DNA of 64,000 nt from Rhodococcus sp. 14-2483-1-2 (GCF_002259405.1 NZ_NPFW01000013.1:418704-482703); one strand, 5' to 3'. Positions 36,119-45,796 are shown, numbered from the stretch's first letter. Numbers and translations are program-made. Notes: generated from the sequence alone by a model not told the origin.

Positions 36119-36187
36119 CGACGTACCTTTCGCGTTGTCGTCATCGGCGGTGTTCCGCCCTGGTCAGCGTTAGACCGTTGCCAATAC

Positions 36188-36219
36188 TTGCAGTCAGTGC
36201 AACACTGCATTGAGTGCAA
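36188..36219. promoter_or_regulatory. Double operator A between nitroreductase and VOC genes
   Basis: TTGCA-GTCAG-TGCAA (36188-36202) then CTGCA-TTGAG-TGCAA (36205-36219), two half-palindromes with identical spacing to the pair over the TetR start codon (37423-37454). The shared core is TGCAACACTGCATT. Both divergent genes could be repressed from here. Confidence 0.75.
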
Positions 36220-36263
36220 GTTTAGCCCATTTCGGGTCCGCGAGCGCGCAGAGGAGAAGGCTC

Positions 36264-36755
36264 ATGCCGAAGGTAGCCAGGCTCGGTCACGTCGGCCTGT
36301 TCGTGAACGATCCGGAGATCATGCTCGAGTTCTACTCGCGGTTTCTCGGCATGACGGTCATCGACAGAGACGATCGACGTGTCTTTCTCGCCTCGTGTCC
36401 CGACGACGATCATCATGACCTGTTGCTCGCCGAAGATCGGGAACGGTGCAACGAACCGCAACGGTTGTCGTTCGTCCTCGACACTCTGTCCGATCTCCGA
36501 GAGTTCTATGCGCAGATACTCGAGCGCGGTTACCAGATCGATCGGGTCAGCAACCACGGCAACGCGATCGGATGCTACTTCCGTGATCCCGAGTTCAATC
36601 GGGTCGAGGTGTACTGGCACACCGACATCGACTGTCCGCAGCCGTGCAACGACACCATCGACCTGACGCTGTCCGAGGATCGGATACTCGATGTGCTCGA
36701 CGAGATGGAGGCATCGGCGGGCCTGCTGTTGCCCCGAACGATGGCGTCCTGCTGA
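36264..36755 (+). CDS. VOC-family, extradiol-dioxygenase-like protein
   Basis: 163 residues in two beta-alpha-beta-beta-beta modules. The likely metal triad is His in RLGHVGLFV, His in DHHDLLLAE and Glu in NRVEVYWHT, the 2-His-1-Glu pattern of type I extradiol dioxygenases and related glyoxalases. It could cleave a catechol-like ring, but other VOC chemistry is possible. ATG 36264 follows GAGGAGAAGG. It is divergent from the nitroreductase behind a double operator. Confidence 0.8.
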   Translation: MPKVARLGHVGLFVNDPEIMLEFYSRFLGMTVIDRDDRRVFLASCPDDDHHDLLLAEDRERCNEPQRLSFVLDTLSDLREFYAQILERGYQIDRVSNHGNAIGCYFRDPEFNRVEVYWHTDIDCPQPCNDTIDLTLSEDRILDVLDEMEASAGLLLPRTMASC

Positions 36756-36786
36756 TCGATCGTTTCGCCGCCGCTGCGGGCCGAAG

Positions 36787-37428
36787 TTACTGCTCGTCCG
36801 TCAGCAACAGGGCGAATTGGTGGATGACGCCTGCCATCGCGTCTCGTCGCGACAGGGTGTCGTTCTGCCCGTCCGACAGCCAGTCGTCGACGCCGAACCG
36901 GATTGCACCGCCGACGATCGTCACCAGCAGTCGCGCTTCTTCTCTCGGAGTTACCCCCCGTCCCAAGCGTCGCCGTCCTGGACGTGCTGCGAACTCCTCC
37001 TCGACGACGATGATCAGCTCGTTCTCGAAACGGTCGATGGCCGAGCGATGCACGTGGAGAAGCTCGGGGGTGGACTGGATGAGAGCTTTACGCCTGCGCT
37101 GGAGTTCGGAAGAACCGTCGAGTGCGGGTGCGCAGGCGTCGAACACGTCTATCGTGCCCTGCAGTACGGTCGGTGCCTCGGCCAGTTGCCGTCGGATCTC
37201 GTCGAGATCTCCCAGTGCGATGGTGGGGCCCGAAATCGCCTCGTCGCGCTGAGGGAAGTAGTTGAACATCGTCCGCAAGGACACATTGGCCGCGTCGGCA
37301 ATCGCCTGTGCCGTCGTGCCCGCATATCCGTGTTCGGTGGCGATGCGGATGGCGGCTTCCTCGATCGCTTCCCGAGTTCGTTCCTTCTTGAGGGAGCGAA
37401 GGCCCTGGCTGGGAGCGTCGAGTTGCAT
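36787..37428 (-). CDS. TetR-family repressor of the accessory regulon
   Basis: 213 residues. The N-terminal helix-turn-helix is at about 39-58 (TAQAIADAANVSLRTMFNYF). The C-terminal ligand domain has no close family I recognise. ATG 37428 lies inside a double TTGCA-N5-TGCAA operator (37423-37454), so self-repression is likely. The same operator is between the nitroreductase and VOC genes and over the ABC importer promoter. The open frame continues far upstream, but no start there fits the family. Confidence 0.88.
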   Translation of the reverse strand: MQLDAPSQGLRSLKKERTREAIEEAAIRIATEHGYAGTTAQAIADAANVSLRTMFNYFPQRDEAISGPTIALGDLDEIRRQLAEAPTVLQGTIDVFDACAPALDGSSELQRRRKALIQSTPELLHVHRSAIDRFENELIIVVEEEFAARPGRRRLGRGVTPREEARLLVTIVGGAIRFGVDDWLSDGQNDTLSRRDAMAGVIHQFALLLTDEQ

Positions 37429-37454
37429 GAAATGCAGTGTTGCACTCAATGCAA
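37423..37454. promoter_or_regulatory. Double operator B over the TetR start codon
   Basis: On the plus strand TTGCA-TGAAA-TGCAG (37423-37437) and TTGCA-CTCAA-TGCAA (37440-37454). Reverse-complemented it aligns with operator A, sharing GTGCAACACTGCATT at the same spacing. It covers the TetR start and may also affect the divergent GntR gene. Confidence 0.75.
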
Positions 37455-37572
37455 TGAAGGGCAAGGGACGTACCCGCGGAATTTGAAGCCAGTCCTGCCG
37501 CCCAGGTCGCGAAAGTCCGTCGAGGTAGTCTCGAGCCCAGTTGTGTGCTCGTTGTCGGCCGGGAGGACACGG

Positions 37573-38274
37573 TTGAGTAAGTCGAATTCGGTCCGTTCGA
37601 TCGATGTGGTGTCCGTGGTCGATCAAGTCACCGCGGAGATCAGGCGATCGATCTACTCGGGAGACCTGCACCCGGGCCAGGAGTTCTCGCTGCGTCAGAT
37701 CGCCGAGCAGCTCGGGGTGAGTCTCATTCCGGTCCGTGAGTCCCTTCGGCGGCTCGAATTCCAGGGACTGATCGTCACCCGTCGGGCCAAGAGCGCCTTC
37801 GTCGCGCCGCTCGACCCTCAGGAATTTCGCGACATCTACCGGTTGCGGCTGCGCATCGAGCCGGAGCTCGTCGAGCGCGCGTGCGTGTTGCTGACGCCCG
37901 CCGACTTCGAGCGTTTGGATGTCATGCAGCGTGCGCACGCTGCTGCGCGTGACAGCGATGAGCGGTGGGAAGCGCACGTGGCCCTGCACAGCGAGATCAT
38001 TCGGCCGGCGGCATCGACCTGGGACATGCGTGTTCTCGAAACCCTGTGGCACGCGTCGGAGCGGTACGTTCGGTATGCCTTCGGCCGGCTGGAAGCGGAA
38101 TCGCGCGAACCGGAACGTCGAGACCACGCGCACGGTGAGCTTCTGGCGGTGTTGCGTACCGGTGATCCCGAGGGTTCGTACTCGGCAATCGAAGCGCATT
38201 TGAGGAACACCGAGGAGATCGTCCTCCGCGCCCTCGCGGATGCACCCATGACGGCCGCGCCCCGCATTCACTGA
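37573..38274 (+). CDS. GntR-family regulator with FCD ligand domain
   Basis: 233 residues from TTG 37573, which follows GGGAGG by six bases. A winged helix at about 14-78 (SLRQIAEQLGVSLIPVRESLRRLEFQGLI) and an all-helical FCD domain at about 90-225 place it in the FadR subgroup. It is divergent from TetR and upstream of the ABC importer, so it probably responds to the imported compound or a derivative. Metal ligands of the FCD pocket are not obvious beyond His residues in VALHSEII and the C-terminal helix. Confidence 0.85.
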   Translation: MSKSNSVRSIDVVSVVDQVTAEIRRSIYSGDLHPGQEFSLRQIAEQLGVSLIPVRESLRRLEFQGLIVTRRAKSAFVAPLDPQEFRDIYRLRLRIEPELVERACVLLTPADFERLDVMQRAHAAARDSDERWEAHVALHSEIIRPAASTWDMRVLETLWHASERYVRYAFGRLEAESREPERRDHAHGELLAVLRTGDPEGSYSAIEAHLRNTEEIVLRALADAPMTAAPRIH

Positions 38275-38342
38275 TCTCGTTCTGCCGATCGTTCGGTGCG
38301 TTTCTTGCCCGGTTTGCTGTTATCAAATGTTCCGAGATCTTA

Positions 38343-38357
38343 TTGCAGTGCGTGCAA
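38343..38357. promoter_or_regulatory. Single operator C upstream of the ABC importer
   Basis: TTGCA-GTGCG-TGCAA, a perfect palindromic pair of half-sites of the same type as operators A and B. It covers the likely -35 box of the importer promoter. Confidence 0.65.
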
Positions 38358-38372
38358 TTTTGCTGTTACTGT
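38343..38372 (+). promoter_or_regulatory. Promoter of the ABC importer operon
   Basis: -35 TTGCAG (38343-38348), 18-bp spacer, -10 TACTGT (38367-38372). A repressor bound at operator C would sit on the -35. The leader to ATG 38450 is about 70 bases. Confidence 0.5.
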
Positions 38373-38449
38373 CCTCACAGACCGGGCCAGGTGTTAGCCC
38401 GCTCACATCTTGTGATCCGTTCTCAGCGTGATCTCCCCGACCCGATTGG

Positions 38450-39571
38450 ATGACCATGAAGTCGTCGACGACATCGTCCAGGATCCACCGAACGCCCGTC
38501 TGGCTGGCCATGACCAGCTGCGTGATCGTGGGTGTTGTGGCTTGCAGTAGCGGCACCTCTGCCGAATCGTCCGGAGGTGAGACCGCTGCGGCGGGCGATG
38601 ACGCTGCCGTGAGCACTGAGGTCGTGTGGACCGCCGCCCCAGCGGGTTACCTGGAGGCCGGTGGTGTCGAGCTGCCCAGCTCGTACCCGGAGCCGACCGG
38701 AAGTCCGGGAGAGAACTGCAAGATCGGTTACATCACGCCGACCAACGCCATTCCCGGCATCCAGAAGGAGATCGACGGGGCTACCGGCGTCGCAACGGAA
38801 TTCGGCTGCAGCATGGTCGTCAAGGACGGTCAGCTCAGTCCGCAAACCCAGGTCACCGCCGTTCAGTCCCTACTGGCCGAAGGTGTCCGCGCGATCATCG
38901 TCAACCCGGTCGATCCGGCCGCGCTCGCCGCACCGATCGAGCAGGCAAACGGGGCGAACGTGCCGGTGATCACCGTCGACGCGCCTCCGGGGCCCGGTGA
39001 CGAGAACCTCGCAGGTGTCACGAGCACGGTTCTTCAGTCTCGCGACATGGCCGCGTTCGAGATGGCCGCCGCGGTCGCCGATGCCCAACCCGACGGCAAG
39101 GTCGGGATGATATATCCGGCATTCCAATCGAAGAACCTTCAGTACCAGGTGGAACGGTTCCAGTACTGGGGCGAGGAACTCGGCCTCGAATTCGTCGCTC
39201 AGGAGGAAGTCGCCGCTCATTCTCCGGAGTCGGTCTCGACGGCGACAAGCGCTCTGCTGCAACAGAATCCGCAGATCACAGCGGTCATGGCCTACAACGA
39301 CTCTGCGGCGTCGGCAGCAGCTGCAGTCGTACGCACATTGGGGCGTACGGACATGGTGGTCACCGGAGTCAACGGCGACTCGGGAACGACAGGCCTTATC
39401 GCGGACGGCAGGATTCTGGCTACTTGGGCCTTCGACAACACATCCATGGGCGAGCAGGAAGGTCGAGCGGCAATCAATGCAGCCAACGGGGTCGAGATTC
39501 CGGAAAAGGTGCTTTCTCCCGGTGCGGTCATCGACAAGAACAACGTCTCCAGCTACGAGCCCCAAGCCTGA
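38450..39571 (+). CDS. ABC importer substrate-binding lipoprotein (periplasmic binding protein type I)
   Basis: 373 residues. The signal peptide ends in lipobox GVVAC (Cys32), so it is a membrane-anchored receptor. The mature part has the two-lobed sugar-binding fold of the RbsB type: IGYITPTNAIPGIQKEIDG, AIIVNPVDPAALAAPIEQ, MAYNDSAASAAAAVV and GVNGDSGTTGLI are the usual landmarks. With the permease and ATPase that follow it forms a complete CUT2-type importer. No sugar-catabolic gene is nearby, so the ligand may not be a sugar. Confidence 0.9.
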   Translation: MTMKSSTTSSRIHRTPVWLAMTSCVIVGVVACSSGTSAESSGGETAAAGDDAAVSTEVVWTAAPAGYLEAGGVELPSSYPEPTGSPGENCKIGYITPTNAIPGIQKEIDGATGVATEFGCSMVVKDGQLSPQTQVTAVQSLLAEGVRAIIVNPVDPAALAAPIEQANGANVPVITVDAPPGPGDENLAGVTSTVLQSRDMAAFEMAAAVADAQPDGKVGMIYPAFQSKNLQYQVERFQYWGEELGLEFVAQEEVAAHSPESVSTATSALLQQNPQITAVMAYNDSAASAAAAVVRTLGRTDMVVTGVNGDSGTTGLIADGRILATWAFDNTSMGEQEGRAAINAANGVEIPEKVLSPGAVIDKNNVSSYEPQA

Positions 39572-39638
39572 CCGGGTTCATGCAAAAACCGTTTCCTCTC
39601 GCACGAACGATCACTGACACGAAGGTGAAGTCGCCAGC

Positions 39639-40721
39639 ATGACCTCGACCCCGGAACAAGTAACAAGACCCGAAAAATTGCGAGCAGAAGCTTCCGGCGT
39701 ATCGCTGGTCGATCGGCCGCCTGCGCTCGTGAGGCTGTGGAAGTCGAGCCGTCATCTACTCCCCGTAGTCTCGCTTCTCGCCTTGATCTTCATCGTTTTC
39801 TCGTTCACGAACGAGTACTTTCTGACCGCGGCGAACATGAAGATCCTCATGACGAGCAGTACCGCGCTCTGGGTGATCGCGCTCGGGATGACCTTCGCGA
39901 TGATCAGCGGCGCTGTCGACCTGTCCATCGGTGCACTGATAGCCCTTCTCGCGATCATGTTCGCAACGCTGATCAACATGGGGTTGCCCAGTGTGCTTGC
40001 GTTCGTCGTGACAGTCATCGCAGGTGCACTCATCGGTGGCTTGGTCAACGGAGTCCTCATCGGACGACTACAACTTTCGTTCCTCCTGGTGACCATGGCG
40101 ACACTGACGGCGTTCACCGGATTCGTCAATATCTGGTCGGACACCAGGTCGATCCCGGTAACCTCGACGGTCACCGACGTCATCGCCTTCGGCGACATCA
40201 TGGGAATCAATGCGTCGATCTTCATCATGATCGTCACGTTCGCCGTTGCTCTGTTCGTACAGTCGCGCACCTTCTTCGGACGCGACGTGTACGCCGTGGG
40301 TGGCAACCCTGTTGCAGCCCGGTTGGCCGGAATCAACGCCACACGCACCACCATCGCGGTCTTCGCGATAGTCGGCATGACAGCCGCGATCGCTGCCGTG
40401 GTCGGGATCGGTCGGTCCGCCGCGGCCAGTCCGACGGTGGACAACCTCTTGCCGTTGCAGGCCATCGCCTGCGTTCTGCTCGGGGGTACTGCGATGACCG
40501 GCGGATCGGGCGGGGTCGGCGGAACGGTGCTCGGCGTCCTTTTCCTGGCGACGTTGGGGAACGGGCTGAGCCTGTCCGGCATATCGAGCTACTGGCAAGG
40601 TGTCGTCACCGGCGTCATCCTGGTGGGAGCCGTTCTTCTCAACAGACTGTCCGGCGGCGCGATGACCCGACGGCCGATACGCCGATATCACGGAAGTCTC
40701 GCGAGAGGACCCGCGAAATGA
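39639..40721 (+). CDS. ABC importer permease (RbsC type)
   Basis: 360 residues with about eight to ten membrane helices after a cytoplasmic N-terminus. MTFAMISGAVDLSIGALIAL and AVGGNPVAARLAGIN are characteristic of CUT2 sugar permeases, the second being the loop that contacts the ATPase. One protein would form a homodimeric channel. It starts 67 bp after the binding protein and overlaps the ATPase start by ATGA. Confidence 0.93.
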   Translation: MTSTPEQVTRPEKLRAEASGVSLVDRPPALVRLWKSSRHLLPVVSLLALIFIVFSFTNEYFLTAANMKILMTSSTALWVIALGMTFAMISGAVDLSIGALIALLAIMFATLINMGLPSVLAFVVTVIAGALIGGLVNGVLIGRLQLSFLLVTMATLTAFTGFVNIWSDTRSIPVTSTVTDVIAFGDIMGINASIFIMIVTFAVALFVQSRTFFGRDVYAVGGNPVAARLAGINATRTTIAVFAIVGMTAAIAAVVGIGRSAAASPTVDNLLPLQAIACVLLGGTAMTGGSGGVGGTVLGVLFLATLGNGLSLSGISSYWQGVVTGVILVGAVLLNRLSGGAMTRRPIRRYHGSLARGPAK

Positions 40722-42229
40722 CCGAACACAGTTTGCTGTCGCTGAAGAACCTCGCCAAGCGCTTCGGCGGAGTCCACGCCCTGCGTGACGCCAGCATGAG
40801 CATTTCGGCCGCAGGAATGGTGCACGGTCTCATCGGGGCGAACGGCTCAGGGAAGTCGACCCTGCTGGGGATACTTTCCGGTCAGACTTCCCCCGACGAG
40901 GGCGAGATCTCCATCGACGGCCGTGCCGTCACGCTGTCGTCGCCGACCAAAGCGTTGAGCCTCGGCATCGCCATGGTGTCGCAAGAAACCGCGTACGCAC
41001 CAGATCTCACCGTGGCCGAGAACGTCCTGATGGGCCGTCGGCTGGAGCGGTCGATGTTCGGAATCGACTGGCGCGCAAGCAACGAGAAGGCAGCCCGAAT
41101 TCTGAAGGATCTCGAGCTGGAACTCGACATCGACAGGTTGGTTCGGGATCTGCGTCCCGATCAGCGTCAGATGGTCGAAATCGCCAGGGCGATATCGATG
41201 AACGCACGCATTCTGGTTCTCGACGAGCCGACGAGCTCTCTGGACGGTCACGAAGCCCAGGCACTGTTCGAAGTCGTTCGGAGCCTGAAAAGTCAAGGGG
41301 TATCGGTGGTTCTGGTGTCACACCGACTCGATGAGCTCTTCGACATGTGTGACAGTCTCACGGTACTGCGAGACGGGGTGACCGTCGCAGAAGGGCCACT
41401 CGACGACTTCACGCCGGACGCGGTGATCGACGCGATGATCGGTCGACATCGAGCGCAGGCCGTGACTCGCATCGGTGGTACTCCCAGGGCAGACCAGCCG
41501 CCGGCCCTGGTGGTCGAGCAGCTGAGTTCGCCGCGCGCCCTGCACGAGGTGTCGTTGTCCGTGCGGCCGGGGGAGATCGTCGGGCTTGCGGGTCAGGTCG
41601 GCTCAGGGCGGAGCGAGCTTCTCGAATGCATCTTCGGTACCCGGTTCGTGTCGTCCGGCGATCTCGCAGTCGGCGGTACGCCACACGTGCCGTCGAACTC
41701 GGCTGCGGCGATCAGGGCAGGGCTGGCCTTCGTCCCGCCCGACCGCAAGGGCCAAGGATTGGTGTTGTCGGGTTCCATCCGATCGAACCTGATGTCGGTG
41801 GCCATGGCCGACCGAGCCCGCCTCGGGATGCCGAGCATCAAGACCGAGGACGGAATCATTGCCGACCTCGTCGAGCGCATGAGCATCCGGATGCACGGAG
41901 TCGAGGATCCGGTCAGCACGCTCAGCGGCGGAAATCAGCAGAAGATCGCCATCGGCAAGTGGCTGACTCGGTCGCCTCGCGTGATCATGCTGGACGAACC
42001 GACACGAGGCGTCGATGTCGCCGCGAAGGCCGAGGTTCACGGTTTGCTTCGTGACATCGCCGCCGAGGGTGCAGCGCTGTTGGTCAGCTCCAGTGAACTG
42101 CCCGAGCTTCTCGGACTGTGTGATCGGATCCTGGTGATGGCTCAGGGCCGGATCGTCGCGTCGGCAGCGACGGCCGACGCACCGGACGAGGCCACGCTGA
42201 TCCGATACATGACCATGGTTCGAGCGTGA
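40718..42229 (+). CDS. ABC importer ATPase with two nucleotide-binding domains (RbsA/MglA type)
   Basis: 503 residues. The first domain has Walker A GANGSGKST and Walker B ILVLDEPTSSLD; its signature region is the divergent RDLRPDQRQMVEI. The second has the degenerate P-loop GQVGSGRSE, signature LSGGNQQK and VIMLDEPTRGVD. This asymmetric pair is normal for CUT2 importers. It ends the operon, and the next gene (disA) is convergent. Confidence 0.94.
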   Translation: MTEHSLLSLKNLAKRFGGVHALRDASMSISAAGMVHGLIGANGSGKSTLLGILSGQTSPDEGEISIDGRAVTLSSPTKALSLGIAMVSQETAYAPDLTVAENVLMGRRLERSMFGIDWRASNEKAARILKDLELELDIDRLVRDLRPDQRQMVEIARAISMNARILVLDEPTSSLDGHEAQALFEVVRSLKSQGVSVVLVSHRLDELFDMCDSLTVLRDGVTVAEGPLDDFTPDAVIDAMIGRHRAQAVTRIGGTPRADQPPALVVEQLSSPRALHEVSLSVRPGEIVGLAGQVGSGRSELLECIFGTRFVSSGDLAVGGTPHVPSNSAAAIRAGLAFVPPDRKGQGLVLSGSIRSNLMSVAMADRARLGMPSIKTEDGIIADLVERMSIRMHGVEDPVSTLSGGNQQKIAIGKWLTRSPRVIMLDEPTRGVDVAAKAEVHGLLRDIAAEGAALLVSSSELPELLGLCDRILVMAQGRIVASAATADAPDEATLIRYMTMVRA

Positions 42230-42269
42230 GACCGCGAGCTCCTGGCACGAAGACGGTTCGGCAGGGCGT

Positions 42270-43355
42270 CTAGTCGTAGGGTCCCGAGATCGAGGCCTCG
42301 GCAAGTCTGGAGAGGCCCTCGCGGATGTGGCGAGCCCACAGGCCACCGATACCGTCGACGGACTGCAGGTCGGCTGCGGTGGCCGCGAGCAGCCCCTGCA
42401 GGGTGCCGAACGCGCCGACCAGTCGGTGAATCTGGCTGAACTGCAACCTCGGAACTCGGGTGAGTACTCGGTACCCGCGAGGGCTCATCGGGGTGTCGAG
42501 GGCCTCGATGGTCGCGGGATAGCCGAACGCGCGGGCCAGCGTCGTCAAGTCCAGTAGATCGACATCGGTCAGCTTGTCCAGTGCGGCGAGCGCCTTCTCG
42601 ACCCCGGTGGTGCTCGACGGTTCGTTGCCGGCGAGGTAGTCGCGCACGATCAGTTGGCGATCGACGTCGTTGTCGCCCAACAACTCTTCGAGCTGAAGAG
42701 CGAGCTGGCGGCCGTCGGTGCCGAGTTCGAGGACGTTCTGCTCGATCTCCACCGACACCCGCCGCACCATCTCGAGCCGCTGCGCGACGGTCAGGGCGTC
42801 GCGCAGGGTCACGAAGTCCTCGATCTCGACCACCGAGAGCTGCCTCGTGTTGTCGTCGAGACGGGCCTTGTAGCGCTCGAGGGTCGCGACGGCCTGATTG
42901 GCGCGCGAGAGGATGGTGGCCGAGCCCTCGACGACGTGTCTGATGCCGCCGATGTACACGCTGACGATGCTCATCGATTGGCTCACGGAGACAACGGGAT
43001 AACCGGTCTGCATTGCTGTTCGTTCGGCGGCGCGGTGCCGGGTACCGGACTCGACGGTGGGAATCTTGTGGTCGGGGACCAGCTGGACGTTCGATCGGAC
43101 GATGCGCTTGCCGTCGGTCGAAAGCACCACTGCGCCATCCATTTTCGACAGTTCGCGAAGCCTGGTGGGCGCGAATTCGACATCGAGCTCGAAACCGCCG
43201 TCGCAGATCGCTTCGACTTCCTCGTCGTAGCCGAGGACGATCAACCCGCCGGTGCGGCCGCGCAGAATTCGTTCGAGGCCGTCCCGCAGGGCGGTTCCCG
43301 GTGCGAGCCGGGCAATGGTCTCGCGCAACGCTGGGGACGGTGTGGTGCCCTCCAT
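42270..43355 (-). CDS. disA: Diadenylate cyclase DisA (c-di-AMP synthase, DNA-integrity scanning)
   Basis: 361 residues. The DAC domain carries DGA (73-75) and GTRHR (104-108), the catalytic motifs that make c-di-AMP from two ATP. A linker and a C-terminal helix-hairpin-helix domain ([15 protein letters not shown]) bind branched DNA. ATG 43355 follows GAGGGGG; the frame is open further upstream but without family sequence. It lies downstream of radA in the same direction, as in mycobacteria (Rv3586/Rv3585), where RadA is known to modulate DisA. Confidence 0.96.
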   Translation of the reverse strand: MEGTTPSPALRETIARLAPGTALRDGLERILRGRTGGLIVLGYDEEVEAICDGGFELDVEFAPTRLRELSKMDGAVVLSTDGKRIVRSNVQLVPDHKIPTVESGTRHRAAERTAMQTGYPVVSVSQSMSIVSVYIGGIRHVVEGSATILSRANQAVATLERYKARLDDNTRQLSVVEIEDFVTLRDALTVAQRLEMVRRVSVEIEQNVLELGTDGRQLALQLEELLGDNDVDRQLIVRDYLAGNEPSSTTGVEKALAALDKLTDVDLLDLTTLARAFGYPATIEALDTPMSPRGYRVLTRVPRLQFSQIHRLVGAFGTLQGLLAATAADLQSVDGIGGLWARHIREGLSRLAEASISGPYD

Positions 43356-43479
43356 GGCCAACCCCCTCGTGTCGTTCAAGCGCGGCCGAGTGTCTGCTCG
43401 TGCGGTGGGTATGTCCCGTGCGGATAAAGAGTACTGCGCTGCCGCATGCGGGCGGCCCGACAAAGAATACTTCCCGGTG

Positions 43480-44877
43480 TCATACGGGTCGCATACGCGT
43501 GTAGGTCAATGCCTCGCCGACGTTGGTGACGGTCTTGACCTTGATGCCGTCCGGAATGGGTCCGGCGTCCTCCGGGACGATGGCGTAGTTGAACCCCAAT
43601 CGGGCGGCCTCGGCGAGACGGCGACCCAGCCCGGCCACTCGGCGTACTTCGCCGGCCAGACCCACTTCGCCCAGAATGACCATGCCCGGGGGGAGTGGTT
43701 GATCGCGGACCGCCGATGCCACCGCCGCAGCGAGCGCGAGATCGGCGGACGGTTCGCTGGTGCGCATCCCGCCGACCGTCGCGGCGTAGACCTCCGCCTT
43801 GGACACCTTGACTCCGCAGCGGCGTTCCAGCACGGCCAGGATCATCGCCACGCGGGCGTGATCGAGACCGCTGACCGCGCGCCGGGGCGACGGCATCGCG
43901 GTGTCGACGATCAGTGCCTGCAGCTCGGCCAACAGGGGTCGTTTGCCGTCCATCGTGACGGTGACGGCTGTTCCCGGCACGGCGTCGCCCCGATGGTGCA
44001 GGAACAACCCGGACGGATCGCTGATGCCGACGATCCCGGTTTCGCGTAGCTCGAAGCAGCCGACCTCGTCGGATGCGCCGAACCGGTTCTTGACGCCGCG
44101 GATCATCCGCAGAGTCGAGTGCTTGTCGCCCTCGAAGTTGAGCACCACGTCGACGAGATGCTCGAGCGACCGCGGACCGGCCACCGCGCCTTCCTTGGTG
44201 ACGTGCCCGACGAGCAGTACCGCAACCCCGGTGGTCTTGGCCAGCGTGGTCAACGCGCTCGTGATGGCGCGAACCTGGGTGACGCCGCCGATGACGCCGT
44301 CGACGTCCGCGGCGAGCATCGTCTGCACGGAATCGACGATCAGCAGGCTCGGCTTGACCTGCTCCACGTGGCCGAAGACGGTGGCGAGGTCTGACTCCGC
44401 GGCGAGGAAGACACGCTCGTGTACCGCGCCGGTGCGATCGGCGCGCAACCGCACCTGACCCGCCGATTCCTCACCCGTGACGTAGAGCGCACGGCGATCG
44501 GGTGCCGAGCGGGCCCACCGATGCACCACCTCGAGCAGCAGCGTCGACTTGCCGACTCCGGGCTCGCCGGCCAGGAGCACGACCGAACCGGGGACGAGGC
44601 CACCACCGAGAACGCGATCGAACTCGTCGATCCCGGTGGTGTTGGCCTGCGAAGTGGCACTGCTGATGGTCGTCAGAGCTGCGGCCGGCGTGGTGGGAAT
44701 CATGGCCCCGCCGCCCGAACGCAGAGCCGATGCGCCTGCGCGGGTCGCAAGGGGAGCGGCAGTGGCCTGGACCTCGTCCATCGAGCCCCAGTCACCGCAT
44801 TCGGGACAGCGACCGACCCATTTCGAGACCGAGTGACGGCACGCGGAGCAGCGGTAGCTCGACTTCAGTTTGACCAC
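43480..44877 (-). CDS. radA: DNA repair protein RadA (Sms)
   Basis: 465 residues. A four-cysteine zinc finger (Cys10, 13, 24, 27), RecA-like ATPase with GEPGVGKST (104-112), the RadA-specific KNRFG motif, and a C-terminal Lon-like domain ending in [12 protein letters not shown]. It promotes branch migration in recombination repair. The start is GTG 44877. It is followed 124 bp later by disA. Confidence 0.96.
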   Translation of the reverse strand: MVKLKSSYRCSACRHSVSKWVGRCPECGDWGSMDEVQATAAPLATRAGASALRSGGGAMIPTTPAAALTTISSATSQANTTGIDEFDRVLGGGLVPGSVVLLAGEPGVGKSTLLLEVVHRWARSAPDRRALYVTGEESAGQVRLRADRTGAVHERVFLAAESDLATVFGHVEQVKPSLLIVDSVQTMLAADVDGVIGGVTQVRAITSALTTLAKTTGVAVLLVGHVTKEGAVAGPRSLEHLVDVVLNFEGDKHSTLRMIRGVKNRFGASDEVGCFELRETGIVGISDPSGLFLHHRGDAVPGTAVTVTMDGKRPLLAELQALIVDTAMPSPRRAVSGLDHARVAMILAVLERRCGVKVSKAEVYAATVGGMRTSEPSADLALAAAVASAVRDQPLPPGMVILGEVGLAGEVRRVAGLGRRLAEAARLGFNYAIVPEDAGPIPDGIKVKTVTNVGEALTYTRMRPV

Positions 44878-44920
44878 GCCGGCAGCCTAACGATGGGCAC
44901 CGACAGGATCGGGGCGGCGG

Positions 44921-45529
44921 TTATTCGCCTTCGCTGTGCTCGGTCACCGCGGACGGGTCGCGCTCGAGCTCGATACCGGCATCGACCGGAACGTTGACGA
45001 CGACCTCGCCCGCGTTCGCGAACTCGAAGGTGACCGGCAGCGTCAGGCCCGGTCGAACGTTCTCGGAGATGTCGGCCATCTCGACCTTGATCAGCTGGAT
45101 CGGCAGCAGCGGATCGTCGAGCTGAACGTCCGCGGGCGAACCTGCGCCGAGCGCGGTCAGCGGAGCGATCTCGTTGCTGCCCGCTTCCGCTTCGTCGACG
45201 ATGGTGACCCGAGCCTCGGGGGAGGAGATGCCGGTCAGCTCGTCGGCCACGCTCGTGTTGGAGTTGATGGCCGTGAAGCCCAGCTCGACGGTGCCGCCGG
45301 AGGTGATGCTGTATTCCTCGGAAGTGGGGTACACCACGTGCACGTTGCGCAGCTGGATGTCCCCGACGTCGGCGGAGTTGCCGTTGACGGCAGCGACCTG
45401 AGTGGCCGTCTGGGAGATCTGACCTGCGCCGCACGCGGTGAGGGCGAACGCGCCACCGGCGAGAAGAGCGAGGGCGGCGGCCGTCCTGCGATGGCGGCCA
45501 AGCGGTGTCGCAGCGTCGATTGCAGTCAC
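44921..45529 (-). CDS. lpqE: LpqE-like lipoprotein
   Basis: 202 residues. The signal peptide ends in lipobox LTAC (Cys33), so it is an exported lipoprotein. The mature beta-rich domain resembles mycobacterial LpqE (Rv3584), whose fold is related to copper chaperones of the PCu(A)C type, but I see no Met/His copper motif here. It lies upstream of radA, in the same direction, across a 43-bp gap. Role unknown. Confidence 0.83.
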   Translation of the reverse strand: MTAIDAATPLGRHRRTAAALALLAGGAFALTACGAGQISQTATQVAAVNGNSADVGDIQLRNVHVVYPTSEEYSITSGGTVELGFTAINSNTSVADELTGISSPEARVTIVDEAEAGSNEIAPLTALGAGSPADVQLDDPLLPIQLIKVEMADISENVRPGLTLPVTFEFANAGEVVVNVPVDAGIELERDPSAVTEHSEGE

Positions 45530-45796
45530 TTCGGTCGTCCTCCATGTGGTGCCGGGCCGGCTCGGTCCATCTCGTCCACTAGGCAGAGTAGTAGTTCTCG
45601 TCCACCGGCCGCTCGTGGGGTCTGCCGGCGGCCCGATGACGCCAGGTGAGGGTGCCTGTCAGGAGCGGCGGCCGCGGAACGGCGCACGTGAAAATGTGGC
45701 CCCGGATACACGTCGATCCGTCTGTGTCAACCCCTGATTCGGCACCACTATGCCCCTGACCTGCACCGTTGATATGAGCCGTGGTATTCTGGGTAA

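Noticed and set aside
37429..38271. Upstream extension of the TetR frame opposite the GntR gene
   Set aside because: The 281 extra residues have no family sequence and cover the TetR-GntR intergenic promoter. GntR on the plus strand has clear domains and a good ribosome site.
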